A stretch of DNA of 9,431 nt from Clostridiales bacterium (GCA_021200075.1 JAJQGZ010000145.1:1-9431), one strand, 5' to 3'. Shown: positions 1 to 6,703, numbered from the stretch's first letter. The notes: generated by a model not told the origin, from the letters alone. Made by a program: numbers and translations.

Positions 1-1
1 C

Positions 2-88
2 TTAAATCTTTTGCATATTTTAAAAAACTTACACACTTTTCTTGACAAAGCCAAAGAGATTAAAAAAAGAATTAAAGCAGAAAAATAA
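2..88 (+). CDS. Possible C-terminal end of an upstream gene (partial)
   Basis: This frame is open from the window edge to a TAA at 86-88. Its last residues are lysine-rich and charged (DKAKEIKKRIKAEK), as in an amphipathic helical tail. The first third reads about equally well in the neighbouring frame, so a single indel near position 40 is possible. There is no family motif and the product is unknown. The terminator-like hairpin at 179-206 would fit the end of a transcript coming from this side. The call rests only on the open frame and its composition, and the stretch could equally be non-coding AT-rich DNA. Confidence 0.2.
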   Translation, partial: LNLLHILKNLHTFLDKAKEIKKRIKAEK

Positions 89-178
89 ACAGCTATGATA
101 AATAAATTCCTCGCCGATTCTCATTCCTTGCAGGTACAGGTAAAGGTGCGGCGGGTAAAAATCGTATTATGCTTTGTG

Positions 179-216
179 ATACTCCCCTGTTCGGTCGGGG
201 GAGTATTTTGCTGTTT
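179..216 (+). terminator. Intrinsic terminator-like hairpin before the phosphoesterase
   Basis: Perfect 9-bp stem: ATACTCCCC at 179-187 pairs with GGGGAGTAT at 198-206, with a 10-base loop. An interrupted T-rich tail (TTTTGCTGTTTT) follows. It probably ends transcription of the gene left of the window. It lies only 12 bases before the phosphoesterase ribosome binding site, so it could also act as an attenuator in that gene's leader. Confidence 0.6.
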
Positions 217-217
217 T

Positions 218-225
218 GAGGTGAG
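218..225 (+). promoter_or_regulatory. Ribosome binding site that fixes the phosphoesterase start
   Basis: GAGGTGAG is a good Shine-Dalgarno sequence. It ends 3 bases before codon 229-231, with the GAGGTG core 5 bases before it. The codon at that spot reads ATA, not ATG, yet the frame from it begins K-V-L-L-I-A-D-V-H, the usual N-terminus of this family. The next usable start, GTG at 253, has no ribosome binding site and would remove a metal-binding aspartate. Confidence 0.55.
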
Positions 226-228
226 AAT

Positions 229-1047
229 ATAAAAGTTTTACTTATCGCAGATGTGCATAACAAACCAAATTCAAGCGCCGAAACGTTTGAATCACTCGGA
301 AGGGTTATAAAAAATACGGAGTGTGATTTAATCGTATTTTTGGGCGACACGGTTCACGGCCCGTCGGTTAAGGAAAATTACGGTATGTATCTCCGTCAGG
401 TACTTGACCTTACAAAGGGAGTAAAATTTGCTTTCGTATTCGGCAATCATGACGATGAGTGCGAAACCTCAAAGGAGGAAATTTTGTCAGTTATTGGTGA
501 ATACGACAATTCGCTTGTAAACGGTAGGGATTATTCTGTTGAAATGCTCGGCGAAACGCTGATATTCCTCGACAGCGGTTCTTATTATAACGGCAAGGGC
601 AGCTATTACGACACCGTTAAGCAGGAGCAGATAGATTTTTGCAAAATCCTGTTATAACGGCAAAAAGGCAATACTTTTCCAGCACATCATTGTGCTGGAT
701 ATTATGAGCGTATTTCAAAAAACAAGATTGCCGAAATCGGGGAGCGTGTATTCCGGCGGATATTTTTACCGTTTCAAAAAGGGAGTTAAATTCACGGGCT
801 ATCTGTGCGAACCCCGTGTCCTCCCCATATTAACACCGGCGAGCTTGAACAGCTTGCGCCGTACGTCAAAGCTATGTGCTTCGGTCACGACCATATGAAT
901 ACCTTTGAAACCGTGATAAACGGCGTAAGGCTTATTCAGTGCGGCGGAAGCGGCGACAATTCCTACGACAGGGATTACCCGTCAAACGTAAAGCTGCTCG
1001 ATACCGATACGCTTGAGACAAGGACTTTTTACATAAATAAAATATGA
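229..1047 (+). CDS. Calcineurin-like metallophosphoesterase, reading frame broken
   Basis: A two-metal phosphoesterase that hydrolyses phosphomonoesters or diesters; the substrate is unknown. Family motifs appear in order: D-x-H (ADVHN, residues 8-10), GD (FLGDTVHG, near 39-40), GNHD (72-75), the metal histidine in LFQHIIV (about 153) and GHDH in CFGHDHMN (about 221). No signal peptide is seen, so it is probably cytoplasmic. The frame switches four times. Open segments are 229-657, 659-694 (one frame over), 694 to about 740, about 740-812, and 805-1047. The apparent changes are an extra base near 650-655, a missing one near 694-697, an extra G in the run 739-742 and a missing C in the run 812-815. 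They cancel, giving 272 residues, a normal length. The start codon reads ATA. The family call is firm; the switches near 690-750 are placed less exactly. Sequence error is likelier than decay because every motif survives. Confidence 0.85.
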
Positions 1048-1100
1048 TTTTTAAATTTTTGCAATTTAGCACAAAAAGTCGGGAAAAATGAAAAATTTTA

Positions 1101-1109
1101 TGCTATATT
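1101..1109 (+). promoter_or_regulatory. Candidate extended -10 promoter for the ABC exporter operon
   Basis: TGCTATATT matches an extended -10 element (TGn followed by TATATT). No convincing -35 lies 16-18 bases upstream, which extended -10 promoters tolerate. Transcription would start near 1116 and leave a leader of about 75 bases before the first exporter gene. The AT-rich gap 1048-1190 shows no other structure apart from the ribosome binding site. Confidence 0.35.
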
Positions 1110-1175
1110 GGTATTACTTTCGCTGCGAATTGATGGTGCAAGTTGATTGAAGCGGAATTTGATTTGCAAAACAAC

Positions 1176-1185
1176 AAAGGCGGTG
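1176..1185 (+). promoter_or_regulatory. Ribosome binding site for the first ABC exporter gene
   Basis: AAAGGCGGTG sits 5 bases before ATG 1191. The later ATG at 1233 has no purine-rich site at proper distance. This site is the main reason for placing the true start at 1191, although the frame between 1191 and 1233 is broken by two single-base changes. Confidence 0.5.
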
Positions 1186-1190
1186 AAAAA

Positions 1191-3027
1191 ATGAGGTGAA
1201 TTCCCGTTCACGAAAAGGTCAAAGTACCCGTTATGAAAAATTTGATATGGGCGGTAAAGCTGCTTTTTAAAGCGGACAAATGGTTTTTAATCAGCGGTAT
1301 TTTGTCGGAATGTGCAAGCGATTTATTCAGGCGTTTTTTGCAAAGCGTTTTGCTTTTGAGAGTTTTGCTGTCGATTATTCAGGGCGGAGAGGATTTTTCG
1401 TTTTATGTTAAAAACTTAATCGGCTTTTTGATTGTGGGTATTGTTACGGAAATTATATCCGTATGGGGAGATTATCTGAGCCAGGTTAATCAAAAAAGGT
1501 ATTTAAACAGCTTAATAATATGATATTTGAAAAGGCGTCGGAGGCGGATATAAGCTGTTACGAGGATCCCGAATTTTACGACAAATACCAGTGTGCAACG
1601 GATATTCTTACAAAGGGATATTTCGTTTTGTTTTCCTACATCCTGTCGATACTTGCAGGCTCGGTGATTTCGTTTGTATCGGTAGTAAGCCTTGTAACGG
1701 CGATTGACCCTGTTTATCTGATATTTCTTTTGCCGGTTGTGCTTGTCTTCGTCGTTGAGCTTTTTAAAAGCAAGGTCGTATATAACCGTGATTTGCAGAT
1801 GACGACTAACGACAGGATAAAAGCCTATACGCAGAGAACCGTTTATTTAAGGGAATTTTCAAAGGATATGCGTACATCAAATATATTCTCGGTTATAATT
1901 TCCAGATTTGAAAGGGCGATAGAGCGCAATATCCGCATAATAAAAAATTACGGCTTCAAGCTTTTTACTTACAGTATGGTAAGCTCACTTTTCGGCGAGT
2001 TCATTCCGCTGATAGGCACTTACACTTATGCAGGCTATCAGTTTTCGGCAACAAACGAGCTTGATGTTTCCGGTTTTTCGGTTGTGCTGTCGTCAATCAA
2101 TTCCGTCAGCAATTCGGCAACGGATATAGCGGATTGCTTGCTGAGCTTTCCGAGGTTGCGCTGTATTTCCAAAATCTCAGGGATTTCCTTGAATATGAAA
2201 ACGAGGTTGCCTCCGGCGATAAAATCCCGGGTGAATTTGAAAGCCTGGAATTTAAAAATGTGTCGTTCAAATATCTGTCGGCTCAGGATTATTCGCTTAA
2301 AAAATCTTAATCTTAAAATATCTAAAAATCAAACCATCGCAATCGTCGGCATAAACGGTGCCGGCAAGACAACTCTCGTAAAGCTCCTGCTCAGATTTTA
2401 CGACCCGAGCGAGGGCGAGATACTCTATAACGGAGTTAATATCAAGGAATATGAAATTCACGAATACAGGCGAAAATTTGCGGCGGTATTCCAGGATTAC
2501 AAAATCTTTGCCCTTTCAGTCAACGAAAATATAATGTGCCGTGAATGTGACGACGCCGACAGGGAAATTGCCGAAAACGCTATGAAAAAAAGCGGAGTTT
2601 GGGGCAAAATAAACACTTTCCCCGAAAAGGGCGACACCATCCTCACAAGGGAGTTTGACGAAAACGGAACGGGTCTTTCCGGCGGAGAAACGCAGAAAAC
2701 AGCAGTCGCAAGAATGTTTGCAAGGGAATTTGATATTGCCGTTCTTGACGAGCCGTCCTCCGCACTCGACCCTATCGTCGAATATAAGATGTATGAAAGT
2801 CTGCTTGAAGCCACCGAGGATAAAACGGTTGTTTACATATCCCACCGCCTGTCAAGCGCCGTGCTTTCAGATATGATACATGTAATGGAAAACGGTACGG
2901 TTATCGAAAGTGGAAATCATCACGATCTCCTCAAATCCGGCGGAGAATACGGCAAATGTTCACTCTCCAGGCGTCGGCTTATAAATTTGAAGACGCTCTT
3001 GCAAAGGAGGCGAACGAATATGAATAA
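1191..3027 (+). CDS. ABC exporter half-transporter 1 (membrane domain fused to ATPase), frame broken
   Basis: ATP-driven exporter subunit. The first ~340 residues are a six-helix membrane domain, with hydrophobic stretches near residues 10-110 and 145-185. The ATPase domain follows: Walker A GINGAGKTT (about 386), Q-loop VFQDYKIFA, signature LSGGE (about 496), Walker B with catalytic Glu in VLDEPSSALDP (about 518) and H-loop ISHRLSS (about 550). Intact pieces are 1233-1523 and 1520 to about 2131. A stretch from about 2134 to 2303 reads one frame over (LLAELSEVALYFQNL and onward), then about 2299-2955. The true tail is 2956-3027 in the next frame (MFTLQASAYKFEDALAKE), not the extension to 3070. 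Six indels are inferred: near 1195, 1230, 1509, 2131, 2299-2304 (extra A) and 2954-2956 (missing A). Repaired length is 612, typical of the family. Substrate unknown; peptide or drug export are the usual roles. Confidence 0.88.
3003..3010 (+). promoter_or_regulatory. Strong ribosome binding site inside the end of ABC gene 1
   Basis: AAAGGAGG, a near-perfect Shine-Dalgarno, lies 9 bases before ATG 3020 and within the last codons of the first exporter gene. It argues that the second gene starts at 3020. The ATG at 3084, by contrast, has only a weak AAAGGAA, at 3071-3077. Because ATG 3020 overlaps the TAA at 3025-3027, the two subunits are probably translationally coupled. Confidence 0.7.
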
Positions 3028-4849
3028 CCGCACGAAAAGTAAAATAAACGCAAAAAAAAGAAAGCAGTGAAAAGGAACATTCAATGCTTTCAAATGTATT
3101 TTATTTCGTTTGCCTTATGTTCAAGTATTCGCCCGGCTTGGTTATCGGCGAAATGCTGTGGGGTCTTATCCTCAAGCTGCCGTACCGCCTTGTTTCCGTA
3201 GTTGGAGTAAAGTATATAATTGACGCCGCAGACAGCGAAAACGCACAGCGAAAGATATTTGCCGCCGTCGTTGTAGTAGCAGTTGTAATAATCCTCGGCA
3301 AAACCTTTGCCTGGATTTTCAGGGAATTTTACTGGAATGCGGAAAAGGAAAGGGCGTACAAAGGACTTAATAAGGCTCTTTACAAAAAGGCAAAGTCACT
3401 TGATTTATCCTTTTACGATGATCCGCATTTTTACAATAATTTTATTCTCACGATAGAATCCTCGTCCGATAATATTCAAAATGTACTCGGACTTGTCCGC
3501 AACTCTGTGGGCGAGCTTGTTTCCTTAATCACAATTTCCGCAATACTGCTCACGATAGACCCGATATGCCTTGTGATAATATTTGTGATAATTGTGATAT
3601 TCACCCCGATAAGCAGAAAAAATCGGCTCCGTTCAAATGCAACGCAGGGTTGACAACAATCGGCTTCACCGCCGTGCGGATTATTTTGCCGGGGTGTTTT
3701 ATTTGCAGGATTACGCCAAAGAAGTGCGAATGAACGATGTAAAACCGCTTCTTATGAAAAGGTATAACAAGGCGGCTCAGGATGTTTACGAAAATCAAAA
3801 GAAATATGTCAGGAAAATTGACACAATGTATTTTATCCAGAAAACGGGCGTTCAGATAATCGGCTTTATGTTTATCCTTTCGCTTTATCTCGGCTATTGC
3901 GTTATCGAAAAGGGCACTCTTTCGGCAGGCGATTTTGTAGCCACATTCAACAGAGCGTTTTCAATAGCGTCGTCATTCTCGTTTTTAACCGTCACTGCCG
4001 TAAGGAATTTTTCCGAGCGGGCAAAGATGATTGAAAAATACCGTGAATTTCTCAAAACGCAGAACAGTATACTCGACGGCGAAAAGGAAGCGGAATGTTC
4101 GGCACCTAAAACGATTGAAATAAAAAATCTTTCGTTTACATATCCCGGCGGTTCAGAGCCGGTGCTTAACAATGTTAATCTCACGATTAAGCCGTATGAA
4201 AAAATTGCGCTTGTCGGTTATAACGGAGCGGGCAAAACAACTCTCACAAACCTTTTGCTCCGCCTTTACGATGCAGCCGAGGGAGAGATTGATGTTGACG
4301 GCGAGGATATACGCAATTTCACCATTGAGTCCCACCGTCGCCGCTTTGCCGGAGTTTTCCAGGATTTTCAGCTTTTCGCCTGCACTCTCGGCGAGAATGT
4401 TGCGCTCGATACCGACCCTGACGAAAGTGGAGTAAAGACCGCACTTTTCCACAGCGGATTTAACAAAAAGCTGAAAAAACGGAATTGATACCGAAATGCT
4501 CAGGGAATTTGACGACGACGGAGTAATGACCTCCGGCGGAGAAGCGCAGAAGATTGCCGCAGCCAGAGCTTTTTATAAAAAATGCCCATATGTAATTCTC
4601 GATGAACCGTCGGCAAATCTCGACCCGATTGCCGAATATAACCTCAACCGTGCAATGCTCGAAGCGGCGGAGGATAAGACGGTTATATTAATTTCCCACC
4701 GTCTGTCAACCACCGTCAATGCCGACCGTATTTATGTTATGGAAAACGGCAGTATAATCGAATCGGGCAGTCACGAGGAGTTTATGCAGGCAAATGGAGC
4801 GTATACGTATATGTTCAATTTGCAGGCTGAAAAATATCGAAAAGAATAA
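3020..4849 (+). CDS. ABC exporter half-transporter 2 (membrane domain fused to ATPase), frame broken
   Basis: Second half-exporter, most likely the heterodimer partner of the gene before it. It has a lysine-rich cytoplasmic head, a membrane domain with clear helices (for example 3262-3333, 3520-3610 and 3850-3950), and then the ATPase: Walker A GYNGAGKTT (about 399), VFQDFQLFA, signature TSGGE (about 503; Thr replaces the usual Ser before SGGE-like LSGGE), Walker B VILDEPSANLDP (about 526) and ISHRLST (about 559). Both partners keep the catalytic Glu, so there is no obvious degenerate site. Frame pieces are 3020-3059, 3060 to about 3620, 3623 to about 4478, and 4480-4849. All three breaks are one extra A in a run: A8 at 3052-3059, A6 at 3617-3622, A6 at 4474-4479. 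Removing them gives 608 residues. ORF fragments starting at 3084, 3637 and 4496 are parts of this one gene. Confidence 0.88.
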
Positions 4850-4863
4850 CAGCAAAGCTAAAA

Positions 4864-4892
4864 CGGGCGGATATTATCCGCCCGCAATATTT
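4864..4892 (+). terminator. Terminator hairpin after the ABC exporter operon
   Basis: GGGCGGAT (4865-4872) pairs with ATCCGCCC (4876-4883) around a 3-base loop, and a further C-G pair closes it. A modest T-containing tail (AATATTT) follows. The position, 15 bases after the stop codon, fits an intrinsic terminator. The weak U-tract may make it partial, with the next hairpin as backup. Confidence 0.65.
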
Positions 4893-4922
4893 GAGTAAAA
4901 ATAAATGCCGTAATATTACACT

Positions 4923-5420
4923 TCAACATTTATTACATAACCAAAAACACCGTCGAATCAATCGGCGGTGTTTTTCCATTTCGTTCAAAAGCTCTCGGAG
5001 CTGTGTTATCACTGTTTTTCGGCAGTGCGAGCAAAGCTGTATTCTTATGGAATTAAGAGTTATGTGACAGCAGTGTCCGCTGTTCTCTCCGCAAAAGTAG
5101 CAGTATTGACCGCTGTTGAAGCTTCGGTATACACAACAGTCAGTCCGTCGCAGTCGGAATATGTCAGGCGGTTTTTGTTTATATATCTCAAAACATATTG
5201 CAAATCGTAAATGCAGTCCATACAAAGTGCAAAGCACAGTCTGTCATTTTTCCTGCCTGCCTCTATAATTGCCGCCGGCATATATGTCTTTTCACAGTGG
5301 CAAATCAGACATTCAAAATCATATGTCAGGTAAACATTAAAATCCGTAAGCGACTGTTCCTTCGCCTTTTTTTCGCGACATACCGAGGTTGACGAATTTT
5401 CCCCTGTAAAAAGGATTCAT
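4923..5420 (-). CDS. Unrecognised cysteine-rich, probably zinc-binding protein, frame broken
   Basis: I do not recognise this protein. Repaired, it runs from ATG 5420 (MNPFYRGKFVNLGMSRKKGE) to about 165 residues. It carries two cysteine clusters: CLICHC and later CFALCMDC in the first half, and CYFCGENSGHCC followed by CSHCRK in the second. The paired CxxC knuckles suggest zinc ribbons or treble clefs. A charged helix (TQLRELLNEMEKHRR) ends it. Two indels are inferred: an extra base at 5339-5342 (four A on the plus strand) and a missing base between about 5111 and 5130. The open pieces are 5420-5340, 5339 to about 5120 and about 5125-4923. The last codons run through a terminator stem, so the real stop may lie nearer 4985. 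No good ribosome binding site precedes 5420. It might instead be the second half of the gene upstream, whose frame resumes in phase after a TAA. Confidence 0.5.
4943..4975. terminator. Bidirectional terminator between convergent genes
   Basis: AAAAACACCG (4943-4952) pairs with CGGTGTTTTT (4966-4975). Inner pairs extend the stem to about 14 bp, including one G-T pair, around a 5-base loop. The T5 ends the plus transcript and the complementary A5 ends the minus transcript. It sits between the plus-strand ABC operon and the minus-strand genes, where a shared terminator is expected. Confidence 0.8.
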
Positions 5421-5465
5421 CTTTCTGTACAGATTTCTTCTGAGTATTCGGTTTGAAATGCGGTT

Positions 5466-6105
5466 TTACGAAGTATGGCAAAGGCTTTGTAGCTCTTCCT
5501 TTTCCTTTGGGAACATTTCGCAAAAAGCGACGTTGTCCGCAAGCTTTTGCGCAAAGTCAACAAGCTTTTTCTCACTTACCGTCAGGCTCTTGGCGGAATC
5601 CGTGGAGCTGAATCTGATTGTGTATCTTCTGCCGCCACCGTTGTATTTGTACAAATACGGTTTGTCGGGCAGGTGCATAATTATGCACATATCGCCTATT
5701 TCGTCCGTGCTTGAATACGGATTTTCCAGCACACGGCACAGGCACAGGTAAAGCGAATAAATATGTTCCTTGCACAAAAATATCAGTCTGCCCTTATTGT
5801 TCTTTACCGTTATGTAAGCGTTTGGCGGAAGCTGAAAATCCCTCGGCGACACACCCTTGCGCAAACTGCAAAACACACTGCGGTCGGGCATTCCCACACT
5901 CGGCGAAAAATCATCTCTGTTTTCTTTGGTCGGGTCGTACGGCGCCGTGTCCTTGTGCAGGGCACGGGGCGGAGCAAAGCGTGAATTATCTGTGCCCTCA
6001 ATCTCCGCCGTATGCAAGGGCAGGGAAATATCGTCGTAATATCCGCCCGACATATGACCTTTGTTTGCTTCAAATCCCTTTTTTGTATCTTTTTATCGGA
6101 CTCAT
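5466..6105 (-). CDS. Hypothetical protein, 212 residues after repair of one frameshift
   Basis: I do not recognise this protein. The start is taken as ATG 6105, because AGAGGAG at 6120-6114 lies 8 bases upstream. The first codons read MSPIKRYKKG and then need one A removed from the A6 run (T6 on the plus strand, 6079-6084) to continue as FEANKGHMSGGYYDD. From 6053 to the TAA at 5466 the frame is clean. The first ~85 residues are polar, rich in Pro, Asp and Ser, and look disordered. The rest looks folded: a hydrophobic stretch with cysteines (LIFLCKEHIYSLYLCLCRVL, about 115-134), a Tyr/Gly-rich strand region (PYLYKYNGGGRRYTIRF) and a C-terminal charged helix (SEKKLVDFAQKLADN). No membrane segment or signal peptide is convincing. 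It is the first gene after a strong minus-strand promoter and faces away from the XRE regulator. Confidence 0.6.
5643..5688. repeat. Two perfect 16-bp palindromes, centres 30 bp apart
   Basis: GTATTTGTACAAATAC (5643-5658) and GTGCATAATTATGCAC (5673-5688) are each exactly self-complementary. Their centres are 30 bp apart, close to three helical turns. They differ in sequence, so they would not be two copies of one site. Both lie inside a minus-strand coding region, where they encode YLYKY and MCIIMH, so coding coincidence is possible. Confidence 0.5.
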
Positions 6106-6113
6106 TACATCAT

Positions 6114-6120
6114 CTCCTCT
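6114..6120 (-). promoter_or_regulatory. Ribosome binding site setting the minus-strand start at 6105
   Basis: On the minus strand AGAGGAG (6120-6114) lies 8 bases before ATG 6105. The alternative ATG at 6053 has only AAAGG nearby and would drop the first 18 or so residues. The strong site favours 6105 despite the frameshift between the two. Confidence 0.6.
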
Positions 6121-6196
6121 GTGGAATGAACCGAAAGGAATACGCACAATATGAGACAATTTCACAAAAATAGTCTACTGTATGTTTACATTTTTA

Positions 6197-6225
6197 ATTG
6201 TAACACAAGTGTCGGAATTTGTCAA
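6197..6225 (-). promoter_or_regulatory. Sigma-A type promoter for the two minus-strand genes
   Basis: On the minus strand TTGACA (6225-6220) is followed by exactly 17 bases and then TACAAT (6202-6197). This is a perfect -35 with a five-of-six -10. The start point would be near 6190, giving a leader of about 85 bases before ATG 6105. An inverted repeat TTACA (6186-6190) / TGTAA (6199-6203) covers the -10 and start point, a plausible operator. Confidence 0.75.
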
Positions 6226-6248
6226 GTTTTACTTACCATAATGATAAT
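6219..6248 (+). promoter_or_regulatory. Candidate promoter for the XRE regulator
   Basis: TTGTCA (6219-6224), an 18-base spacer and GATAAT (6243-6248) make a five-of-six plus five-of-six pair. Its -35 occupies the same bases as the -35 of the minus-strand promoter. A perfect TATAAT also lies at 6270-6275, but it has no -35 and would leave almost no leader, so I rank it second. Confidence 0.45.
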
Positions 6249-6267
6249 TATAAATTTCACCTACCAT
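6231..6267 (+). repeat. Direct repeat ACYTACCAT, possible operator pair
   Basis: ACTTACCAT (6231-6239) and ACCTACCAT (6259-6267) match at 8 of 9 bases, with starts 28 bp apart. One copy lies in the promoter spacer and the other near the expected transcription start of the XRE gene. This arrangement would suit autoregulation by that protein; binding is inferred, not shown. Confidence 0.35.
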
Positions 6268-6294
6268 CCTATAATAAAAGCAGAGGTGATGATT

Positions 6295-6589
6295 ATGATT
6301 ATTAAAACTGCCGACCGGATTAAAAGCTCGAGAGAAAATTTAGCGGTCACTCAAGCTGAGCTTGCAAGGAAGCTTTCCGTCACACGGGCCTGCGTAAATG
6401 CGTGGGAAATGGGAATTTCCATACCCCTCGTCGGAAAGGATGGTGGAGCTTGCCGAGGTGTTTAATGTTTCCACCGACTTTTTGTTCGGCAAGGACGATA
6501 CCGACACTCTCGATTTGTCCGGACTGACGGATGAAGAACGCTATGCGATAAGGAATATCGTCAACATAATGAAAGGGTATAAAAAATAG
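6295..6589 (+). CDS. XRE-family helix-turn-helix regulator, frame broken once
   Basis: A small DNA-binding repressor of the Cro/C1 type, 97 residues after repair. An N-terminal helix-turn-helix spans about residues 5-60 (TADRIKSSRENLAVTQAELA, then RKLSVTRACVNAWEMGIS). It is followed by the usual SERMVELAEVFNVSTDFLFG, where the fold ends. The tail is short and acidic (TDTLDLSGLTDEERYAI). ATG 6295 is chosen because GAGGTG (6283-6288) is 6 bases upstream; ATG 6289 touches that site and is too close. One extra base near 6416-6424 splits it into 6295 to about 6420 and about 6425-6589, turning GISYPSSERMVE into an early stop. It is divergent from the two unknown minus-strand genes, so it probably controls them and itself. 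Family firm, target inferred. Confidence 0.85.
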
Positions 6590-6592
6590 AAT

Positions 6593-6623
6593 TTTAAGAT
6601 TTTAAATCAATCTTAAATCAATC
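6593..6623. repeat. AT-rich inverted repeat overlapping an 11-bp tandem duplication
   Basis: TTTAAGATT (6593-6601) and AATCTTAAA (6609-6617) form a perfect 9-bp inverted repeat with a 7-base spacer. TTAAATCAATC occurs twice back to back (6602-6612 and 6613-6623). It starts 3 bases after the XRE stop codon. The stem is AT-only apart from one pair and has no clear T-tract, so it is a weak terminator at best. It could be a binding site. Confidence 0.5.
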
Positions 6624-6703
6624 GGGTTTTGCTTCCTGCATGGTATGCTCCTTGTCGTTTCCAACAGTTGAGAATATTTAATAAATACTTAGTAAATACA
6701 TTG

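Noticed and set aside
42..99. Promoter from TTGACA at 42-47
   Set aside because: No -10 hexamer lies 16-18 bases downstream; TATGAT at 94-99 is far too distant.
93..350. Minus-strand 85-residue open frame
   Set aside because: It runs antisense to the terminator hairpin and the phosphoesterase N-terminus, with no recognisable motif.
1048..1190. Riboswitch or small leader peptide before the ABC genes
   Set aside because: The short frame from ATG 1100 (16 codons) has no ribosome binding site, and no stable stem or known riboswitch core is visible.
1520..1523. ATGA overlap suggesting two coupled genes (1233-1523 and 1520-3070)
   Set aside because: The two pieces are the consecutive N-terminal parts of one half-exporter membrane domain; a single missing base near 1509 joins them as YLNS-L-NNMIFEKA.
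2956..3070. C-terminal extension of ABC gene 1 rich in Arg and Lys to 3070
   Set aside because: The neighbouring frame reads MFTLQASAYKFEDALAKE and stops at 3027, the normal end of this family; the basic tail is an out-of-frame reading of the next gene's start.
4474..4488. Classic -1 ribosomal slippery heptamer (A AAA AAC) in ABC gene 2
   Set aside because: The needed change is +1 (skip one base), not -1; a -1 slip here leads to the wrong frame, so programmed -1 frameshifting does not explain the break.
5711..6154. Plus-strand 147-residue open frame with many Cys and Pro
   Set aside because: It lies opposite the minus-strand 212-residue gene, has no ribosome binding site, and its odd composition is what an antisense reading would give.
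6151..6294. N-terminal extension of the XRE protein from ATG 6151
   Set aside because: It would span the promoters and operator repeats, has no ribosome binding site, and the helix-turn-helix begins only after ATG 6295.
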